Shown here piece after piece: positions 58,501 to 64,000 of a DNA stretch of 64,000 nt. Positions within the stretch are counted from its first letter, which is position 1. The number at the start of each line of letters is the position of its first letter. This DNA comes from Euglena gracilis. Lineage: Eukaryota > Euglenida > Euglenophyceae > Euglenales. The DNA lies in NCBI GenBank assembly GCA_039621445.1, contig CP154955.1, positions 62,810,123-62,874,122 of the forward strand. The letters are read 5' to 3'. The position numbers and the translations under genes were made by a program. The notes beneath the pieces are model-generated. The model searched no databases, had not been told where the DNA came from, and worked only from the letters and a program-made list of their open reading frames with translations.

Positions 58501-59055
58501 GGCGAAGAATGTTTTCAATTTCCCTGGGCAAAGTTGGAAAAAACTTCAGATGCACCAGATTCAAAAATGGAAACCGCTTTTGTCAAAAGTGATCAAAATT
58601 CCGCGGGATTCCAGCCCAATTTTACTTTGGACAACAGCGCCAAAAGGCAAGAACTTTTTGACGAGAAATTACCAGTTTGGGCTTTGGAAAACTCAAATCA
58701 AACGCCGTTTCAGGCATTTTTGCTGAAAATTCAAGGATTTGTTGAAATTTTCACTTTGGTTATTGGGATTGAGCGAAGCTTTTCTCAATTGGAGGGTCTC
58801 AGAATTTTCAAACGGACACAATCCCAGTTTATTGCGGAAGGGGGACAACGTGGACAGTTTTTTCCCCCTGCCCAGATCACTGGCCGCAAATTTTGTTTTC
58901 ACACCCTGGGAAGGGAGACCCCCAACCCCGGCGTCGCTGTGGTGGCGGCTTCCGGGGGCCCACTCCCCCGCACCGCTGTGGTGGCGGTGCAGGGGGCCCA
59001 GGAGCACCCAGTGCAGCGACGAGTACCCCGCCAAGGAGCTATGGGTTGGGACTGA
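58354..59055 (+). CDS. Unassigned 233-codon ORF
   Basis: Contains a charged, protein-like part (DPWEERARRRVHKIIQFEVL, FVKSDQNSAGFQPNFTLDN, KRQELFDEKLPVWAL) and IERSFSQLEGLRIFKRTQ. The last ~60 codons are a GC-rich repeat (CACCGCTGTGGTGGCGGTG) and not credible. Function unknown. Confidence 0.35.
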   Translation: MAGGGETGSVPLTQISTPPVEKEMEGGNKDPWEERARRRVHKIIQFEVLGEECFQFPWAKLEKTSDAPDSKMETAFVKSDQNSAGFQPNFTLDNSAKRQELFDEKLPVWALENSNQTPFQAFLLKIQGFVEIFTLVIGIERSFSQLEGLRIFKRTQSQFIAEGGQRGQFFPPAQITGRKFCFHTLGRETPNPGVAVVAASGGPLPRTAVVAVQGAQEHPVQRRVPRQGAMGWD

Positions 59056-59258
59056 GCTATGGGTTGGGAGCACGCTTGGGACATGAAGTGACGAGAAGGC
59101 CTGGGTTGGGACCTGAAGGAACGAGAAGGAGAAGCCCAGAGAGGGTGAGTGGGTTGGTTTTTCAAATTTTTAAAATTTACCCCCCCGTCGCTCCCTACTC
59201 GGGCAACTCCCCTCTTGGGCTTTTCGGGAGGAAACCTTAAGTAGAAAAGCCGTGGTGG

Positions 59259-59284
59259 GACGTACACTTGGTAGCAGATTAGGT
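59259..59284 (+). promoter_or_regulatory. Primer-binding-site-like motif, second copy
   Basis: GACGTACACT then TGGTAGCAGATTAGGT on the plus strand, identical to the minus-strand motif at 11959-11984. No plus-strand gag follows, so it is probably the remnant of an LTR/leader boundary. 59.3-59.85 kb shows no gene. Confidence 0.55.
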
Positions 59285-59848
59285 TTAACGGTCGAACGAC
59301 CAAAGGTAAGCTTAGCAAAGGGTGCGTACGCACGGGCGAGGTGTCTCAGGGGCACAAGTGGCTACGGCTGCATTACAAAGCCTCTGAGCCCCCACCTTTG
59401 CTACCTTTTTGCGTGTTTTACACAAATTTTTACATTTTTTACAAATTTACCATTTTCACAAAAATATTTCCCAACCTTTCATTAAAAATGCAAAGCGCAA
59501 ACACTTTTCATTTCACCTTTCAAGGACTCCGTGGTTGGTGCATGCAGTTCAGGTGATGAGTCAGACACATCCCCCAATTCTTTTTTTGTTTTTTTTTTCT
59601 TCCCCTTAATGGATTTCCTTTTCTGATTTCTTGTATCCCACCCTTACAAGAAAGTCAGATTAGGATTGTCAAAACCAAGGCCTTATGGGTGGGAACACAC
59701 CCAAACCATGTTCGGCTAACCATGGAAATGATAATATATATCTATCAATATCCGCGAGAAGAATTCCCCTTCGAGGTACAAGGCCTGGGTGCCCCCCCCC
59801 CCGTACCCCTGCGTTGAAAACCCAACTCCCAACTCAACAATCCACTGG

Positions 59849-60085
59849 TCACGTCGCCCCCCAAAACACATTGGCCGTTGGCAGCCACCAGCCGAATTGG
59901 CATTCGCGGTGACCTGGCCAAATGTTTTGGACGATGGACCTTTTGACCAGGTTCACCTGGGCTCCCGTGTCCACCAAAACTTGAGCTGCCTGGTATCCGT
60001 TAGGGAGATACGTCTGTGATAGCATCAAAACTTGCAGCTCGTTTTCAATGGGCAACACCTGATTAACCTTCAAGGTGTTGGCCAA
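59849..60085 (-). CDS. Retroelement aspartic protease, partial
   Basis: Open frame with QVLPIENELQVLMLSQTYL then AAQVLVDTGAQVNLVKRSIV. DTGA (59960-59971) is the active-site motif of pepsin-like retroviral proteases, with the usual hydrophobic run before it. It would cut the gag-pol polyprotein. The second half of the fold (flap, ILG motif) is lost after about 59850. Confidence 0.75.
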   Translation of the reverse strand: MANTLKVNQVLPIENELQVLMLSQTYLPNGYQAAQVLVDTGAQVNLVKRSIVQNIWPGHRECQFGWWLPTANVFWGAT

Positions 60086-60289
60086 ATTGCAACAACGGTC
60101 TGGAATTTCCCATTCCTCAAAATCCTGGGCAATTTTGGGAAATTTCTTTGGGCTGCCGCCCCCCAGAAAATCTTAGAAATCACTTAGGGGATATTCTTCC
60201 TTTTTGTCGGGGGGGGACGCCCCCCCCGGGCCGGCGGCACCTGCCCACAACCACGTGCCCCCCACACGGTCACCAGGTTAGGACACGAT

Positions 60290-60710
60290 TTTCGCCACAA
60301 CACCGACCGTAATTGTGAAATGGCAGGCAGCACCAGAACGTGTGGGCTTTTTATAACCCCAATCCGAAACTGACAATAATAATGTCGATATTTTTTTCAC
60401 CACCCCCCCATTTCGCAAAGACCAGTGCGGGGGTTCTCCAACCACCACAACTTTGGCTGAAAATAATTTATAATTTCCAGGGCTTTCTCCACCAGGGCAT
60501 CCGCCTGGGAGAAATCCCTTGCCTGGGGTTATAGCCGTGGAAATACAGGGGGGACTACGGCAATCCTCAAAAAATCCAACCGGGTATCGCCTGTAGTCCC
60601 AGGTCAAAATGTCTGTGTGGGGGTGGAAGTCCGTCCAAGGAGCATTTTCAATTGACAAAACTTCATACCCCCGTCTCCCCCAACCGCCGCTTTAACCTGC
60701 CCCCTGAATG
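60290..60710 (-). pseudogene. C5 DNA methyltransferase-like domain in the LTR element
   Basis: Decayed cytosine-5 DNA methyltransferase core, pieced from three frames. In order: QGAG..SGGWGRRGYEVLSI (SAM-binding motif I, Gly-rich, with one stop), NAPWTDFHPHTDILTWDYRR (motif II/III region), FEDCRSPPCISTAI with the catalytic Pro-Cys of motif IV (60545-60556), then ADALVEKALEIINYFQPK and LWWLENPRTG (motif VI, 60421-60438). YCQF and GYKKPTR (motif VIII, 60338-60378) complete it. Order and spacing match the N-terminal two thirds of the family; the target-recognition and final motifs are not seen. It would methylate cytosine in DNA. Two frameshifts and two stops make it inactive. Confidence 0.75.
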
Positions 60711-60972
60711 CCTGTCGCTTCTTGAGGGGGTTGGGCTGTGGCAGGGTTGCAACGGGAACCCTTGAACATTTTCCTTCCCTCCAGGAGTATCGGGTCCGAT
60801 TCAAAAATCTGGGGGGCTGATCCATCAAATGAATGTTTTTTTCACCACCACACCCTGAATCAGCCATAAAATCCTGTACAGCCCAGAATCAGAAAAACAC
60901 ACCGTTTTCCTCACAGGGGGGAGAGACACGGCCATGGGCAGCCCCCCCCTTCTCAAACAGCCCCTGGCCCCC

Positions 60973-61446
60973 CTATTGGGCCCCAGGGGGACAAGAGGTG
61001 GGCCCACTCCCCTTTGACCATGCACCCCCCTTGCCTGAGGAATTTCGCTGAATGGATGGCTGCCCTTTACCCTTGGGCTGCCCCTTGCCTTTTCCACTAT
61101 TTTGCCAAAATTCCTTAGATTTAGCAAGGGCCTCACTCAGCGGTTTATCACACTCATAAAAATAATGTCCGCCCTCCCCACAGTTGAAGCATGGATATGG
61201 GGACCTGCCCCTACCCGATGCCTGCGGGGTCCAGGTCTGCCCCCCCTTGCCTTGCCGGGCTGGGGGTGCTGGACTTTGGGTTCGCGACCATGGAACTGCT
61301 GCTGGCCGCGAAGGCGAAGAAGGGGACCTGCCCCACTGGGCTGGCTGGGCTGGTCCCTTATCCCCTTTCGCAGCTGGCTGTGGGGCAGACTTTGAGGTGT
61401 GACTCTGCCCCCCGGCTGCTGGTGCTGACATGGATGTTGGGGACAC
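60973..61446 (-). CDS. Gag nucleocapsid part with CCHC zinc knuckle
   Basis: Pro/Ser/Lys-rich frame with CFNCGEGGHYFYEC (61150-61191), a perfect CX2CX4HX4C knuckle. A Gly/Lys tail (NSGKGKGQPKGKGQP) that would bind nucleic acid follows. The frame ends at a stop, and the methyltransferase remnant starts about 250 bases further on. Confidence 0.85.
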   Translation of the reverse strand: MSPTSMSAPAAGGQSHTSKSAPQPAAKGDKGPAQPAQWGRSPSSPSRPAAVPWSRTQSPAPPARQGKGGQTWTPQASGRGRSPYPCFNCGEGGHYFYECDKPLSEALAKSKEFWQNSGKGKGQPKGKGQPSIQRNSSGKGGAWSKGSGPTSCPPGAQ

Positions 61447-61461
61447 CGGGGGGGTCTGGCC

Positions 61462-61950
61462 TTAATCTAACACCTGTATTTTCCCTGGGCCTTTTGTTGT
61501 CGATTTTCTGAATCTGGGAAAATGGTGCTGATTCAAAGCCAAATCCTGCTTCTCCCGAAGAGCTAACTTGCCCTCGGCAAAAGCAAACATTTCCGCAACT
61601 GTCATCAGTTGTTCTACCAATTCGACGTTGAGGAAATTCTCCATTCCCTGCAATTTTCTTCCATTTACGGCCGTAAATTTCAGTGCCTCCTCCGAGGAAC
61701 TGAAATAAATAAGGCAAATGGCACCAGGGTTTTTGATAACCACTTTCCGTGGATCAATCCCCCCAGAGATCTGGCTCACACTCCTGTTAATCCCATCCAC
61801 CGTGGGATTTGGTATCCCTGTGAGCCTGACAATGGGTTGTTTACGGGCTCGGTTATCCTCCTCTTCTATGCAAAACTTGCTTAAAAAAGGAGGAATTCTT
61901 TCTAAAAATAATCTCCGAGCCTCCCCGGCTGTGGCATCCTTAACATGGTG
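61462..61950 (-). pseudogene. Gag segment between capsid and knuckle
   Basis: Frame 61462-61800 reads SVSQISGGIDPRKVVIKNPG, FSSSEEALKFTAVNGRKLQ and MTVAEMFAFAEGKLALREKQ. It continues the capsid-side sequence (LFLERIPPFLSKFCIEEE, about 61880) after a frame change. It ends at a stop before the Pro-rich linker. Confidence 0.55.
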
Positions 61951-62007
61951 CCAGGCACTGCAAAATTTAATCCAAAATTCTTGCAGGTCCGCCCGGGTAA
62001 TTTTTCC

Positions 62008-63210
62008 TTAGTTAAACATAGTTACTTCCTGCCATATTTTCCGAGCCGTCAGCCCCTTACTCGAGGCATAACGGTTGTGGAATTGGGCTAATATGGTGGG
62101 GTAACTTAATTTAGCTCCATTCAACCGATAGAGCCTGATTTCCTCCCTTAATCTGGGTCCTAAACATGCCTCAAAAACCTGCAGCTTTTGCAAATCAGAA
62201 TACGGTTTGCCTGATGTCAACCTGTCCCAGTAAAGATTCCAATCTACTTCAAAATCTTGCCAGGAAATGCTGCCCGATTCATCAAAATAGGGCTTAGCAC
62301 CTCCTTGCAAAATTTCAAAAGCTACTTGGTCACCGATAAAAGGAAAACCCAACCCGTTACCAGGGTCGGCTGCAGCCCCCCCTGTCCCGATGTGCCTAAT
62401 CGAGAAAGCAGGGGCTGCAGAAAAATGTGGGGGGACACACAATGTCACGGAAGAAACCAGTGCCGTATCTTGTGTGTCCTCCAAAACAAATCCCCCCTCA
62501 ATAACTAAGGGAGGGGAAATGTTTAAACCTGCAGATTTGTTTTGAGAAATAATCTGATCTGAAAAAGCTGGGTCAGCACTGGGCACCGTGCTGGCCAGTG
62601 AGCTGGAAGGCTGCCCCAGGGGCTGCTGCTGTCCAGCCGACGGCAGGCCCTGCCCCATTGGCAGCCCGTGAGCAGGTTGCGGCTGGCCTGCTGGCTGGGT
62701 AGGCTGCTGGGCTAGCCGGACAACGGGCTGCTGGGCCAGCTGCTGCCCAGGCTGTGGCAGCTCCACTTGGTGTAGGGGCTGCTGGCTGCCCTGCCGCAGC
62801 CACCACATGTCAGAAATTTTTTGTAAAACCCCTCTCGGTTCTGCAGTTGGGTGCACGGGTCCATTTTTTTGTAAATCCTGCAACACTTTCTGCAACTCGA
62901 AAGTGTTCCCCCCAACTTTCGCAAGACCCTGCCTCACTTCCTCAACCAGCACACCAAATTTTTTCTCCCGGGGAAAAATCTGCTGATTAACACTCTGAAA
63001 ATTCTGCTGAAAATCCGTCAACAGTTTTTGCATTTCTGAGTGTCGTTTCCCTACTTCATCTGAAATATTCTGGTGCAGTTTCTGAATACCCCCACCAAAA
63101 CCATGGAGGGCCGTATTCATTGCTGAATTTTGCTCACCCAGCTGGCGAACATAATCAGCGAACTTCTGGAGCTGCTGAGCCTGGCCCTGGACCGTACCTC
63201 GCAGCAACAC
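62008..63210 (-). CDS. Gag: coiled coil, Gln/Pro linker, capsid-like domain
   Basis: Open for 400 codons. Residues 1-130 are a coiled coil (QAQQLQKFADYVRQLGEQN, DEVGKRHSEMQKLLTDFQQ, LQKVLQDLQKN). About 80 residues rich in Gln/Pro/Gly follow, then a hydrophobic stretch and the capsid-like end: SWQDFEVDWNLYWDRL, LQKLQVFEACLGPRLREEI, then SYPTILAQFHNRYASSKG. The start is in mid coiled coil: upstream frames 63117-63518 and 63346-63645 continue it (IEETARADCLHILNFLRKK, LPQEILKQVQNQVAALP), so the true start is beyond 63.6 kb. Confidence 0.75.
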   Translation of the reverse strand: MLLRGTVQGQAQQLQKFADYVRQLGEQNSAMNTALHGFGGGIQKLHQNISDEVGKRHSEMQKLLTDFQQNFQSVNQQIFPREKKFGVLVEEVRQGLAKVGGNTFELQKVLQDLQKNGPVHPTAEPRGVLQKISDMWWLRQGSQQPLHQVELPQPGQQLAQQPVVRLAQQPTQPAGQPQPAHGLPMGQGLPSAGQQQPLGQPSSSLASTVPSADPAFSDQIISQNKSAGLNISPPLVIEGGFVLEDTQDTALVSSVTLCVPPHFSAAPAFSIRHIGTGGAAADPGNGLGFPFIGDQVAFEILQGGAKPYFDESGSISWQDFEVDWNLYWDRLTSGKPYSDLQKLQVFEACLGPRLREEIRLYRLNGAKLSYPTILAQFHNRYASSKGLTARKIWQEVTMFN

Positions 63211-63890
63211 CAGGTCAGGCTGAACTTCAATGATTTTGGCAGCGACAACGGCCAGCTCCTGGAGAGTTTCTGCCTCCCCCCCTGAGCTGGCTGGGCGGCT
63301 TTAAAATTCTCAGCAAACCGCTGAAAATTTTCAAGCACGAGATCCTTAATCGGTAAGGCAGCCACCTGATTCTGCACTTGTTTCAAAATTTCCTGTGGCA
63401 GGCTCTCCAGAATTCGTAAAAACTCCTGCCTCAGTGCCAAAAAACTTATCACGGCTCGAAGAAAACTGCTGGGCCAGTTTTTGCTCAAAACTTTTTTCCT
63501 GCCCGACAAAAAGTTCAACTGTTTGTGCGTCTATTTTTTGCACAGAAATTCGCACCTGGGCCTCACATTTTTTTCTCAAAAAGTTCAAAATATGGAGGCA
63601 GTCAGCCCTGGCCGTTTCTTCGATTCGTGCAGCCATGTGCTCCACCAGGTGGATGTCGATCGCAGGGGGATTGTTGCTGCTGCTGCTGCAGAACCCACTC
63701 TTCGTTGGCTTTTTCCAAAGCCAAAACCCGAAAATTCAGGTGCTGCACAGTCCACTGGAGGTCTCTGTTACTTCGTAAAAATTGCCCCCAGGGGCCTTCA
63801 AATCCCTGATTTTGTGAACCCCCCTGGGGGTAGCTTCAGAACTTTCATAGGCTGGGGGTTGGACCTACTCCTCACCCCCCTCGATGAAAA
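63117..63890 (-). pseudogene. N-terminal coiled-coil part of the same gag, frameshifted
   Basis: Successive minus frames read NRDLQWTVQHLNFRVLALEK, EEWVLQQQQQQ, HMAARIEETARADCLHIL, VQKIDAQTVELFVGQEKSF and ILESLPQEILKQVQNQVAAL. These join into one helical region across at least three frameshifts. The last ~100 bases of the window add nothing recognisable. Confidence 0.6.
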
Positions 63891-64000
63891 TATGAGGAGG
63901 CTGGGGGGCTGAAGCGGCTGCTGGCTGACCGTGATCAACCTCACGGTGCAGCCGTTTTTGCTGAACTTCATCACTGCCTGGTGATGAAGCTGGTGTTCGG

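Larger units (their letters stand above)
59849..63900 (-). mobile_element. LTR-element remnant: coiled-coil gag, methyltransferase, protease
   Basis: Read leftward: coiled-coil gag N-terminal part (63.9-62.9 kb), Pro/Gln-rich linker, capsid-like part (62.3-62.0), Pro-rich linker, CCHC knuckle (61.19-61.15), C5 DNA methyltransferase-like domain (60.71-60.29), and an aspartic protease motif (59.97-59.96). Gag before protease fits a Ty3/gypsy-like order. RT and integrase would lie further left but are absent, since unrelated sequence starts near 59.8 kb. Frameshifts and stops are numerous. Confidence 0.8.

Noticed and set aside
58770-58830. hAT transposase dimerisation motif in IERSFSQLEGLRIFKRT
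   Set aside because: Only one short resemblance to the ERSFS..L pattern; no catalytic DDE residues or neighbouring hAT blocks were seen. It is not evidence for the MITE transposase.

Overview
The window looks like nuclear DNA of a euglenid (Euglena-like) protist. The main evidence is a cullin gene on the + strand, rebuilt here as 20 exons between about 15.4 and 47.1 kb. Seven of its 19 introns are ordinary GT-AG. Twelve lack GT-AG ends but can pair their two ends: a triplet at +4 to +6 (mostly CAG) is complementary to one at -8 to -6 (mostly CTG). That is the published hallmark of euglenid nonconventional introns. The (TTAGGG)n repeat type, huge intergenic and intronic space and heavy repeat load fit this. 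No bacterial operon, rRNA, tRNA or CRISPR was seen.

Layout. 0-2.7 kb: decayed Ty3/gypsy chromovirus pol (+). 2.87-7.68 kb: long frameshifted ORF (+) with proline-rich and zinc-cluster parts, function unknown. 7.69-11.5 kb: gag-like gene of another LTR element (-), followed on its 5' side by (TTAGGG)10, a primer-binding-site-like motif and a leader/LTR-like region to about 13.4 kb. 13.4-13.8 kb: orphan ORF (-). 15.4-47.1 kb: cullin gene; its introns hold two hAT-like MITEs with intact 8-bp target duplications, several satellites, a 1.6-kb palindrome, a palindromic minisatellite and a gag fragment. 47.7-53.0 kb: DIRS-like tyrosine-recombinase retrotransposon (+). 53.05-57.63 kb: a different element with 0.32-kb terminal inverted repeats and a gag-like ORF with an altered zinc knuckle (-). 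57.6-59.3 kb: unassigned ORFs and a second primer-binding-site-like motif. 59.85-63.9 kb: LTR-element remnant (-) with coiled-coil gag, CCHC knuckle, a decayed C5 DNA methyltransferase domain and an aspartic protease.

How the parts relate. The only probable host gene is the cullin, a CUL1-like scaffold of an SCF-type ubiquitin ligase, with the neddylation lysine and the C-terminal winged-helix signature present. Its N-terminal ~170 residues were not found. Everything else is mobile-element sequence, mostly dead through frameshifts and stops. The most intact element is the DIRS-like copy: full RT/RNase H and recombinase frames with one stop codon.

The most notable observations are the DNA methyltransferase module inside a retroelement, the mixed intron types with compensatory end pairing in one gene, and the hAT-like MITE family. 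All calls are from reading the sequence; no database search was run. Exon edges at nonconventional introns can be ambiguous by 1-3 bases because direct repeats flank the junctions.
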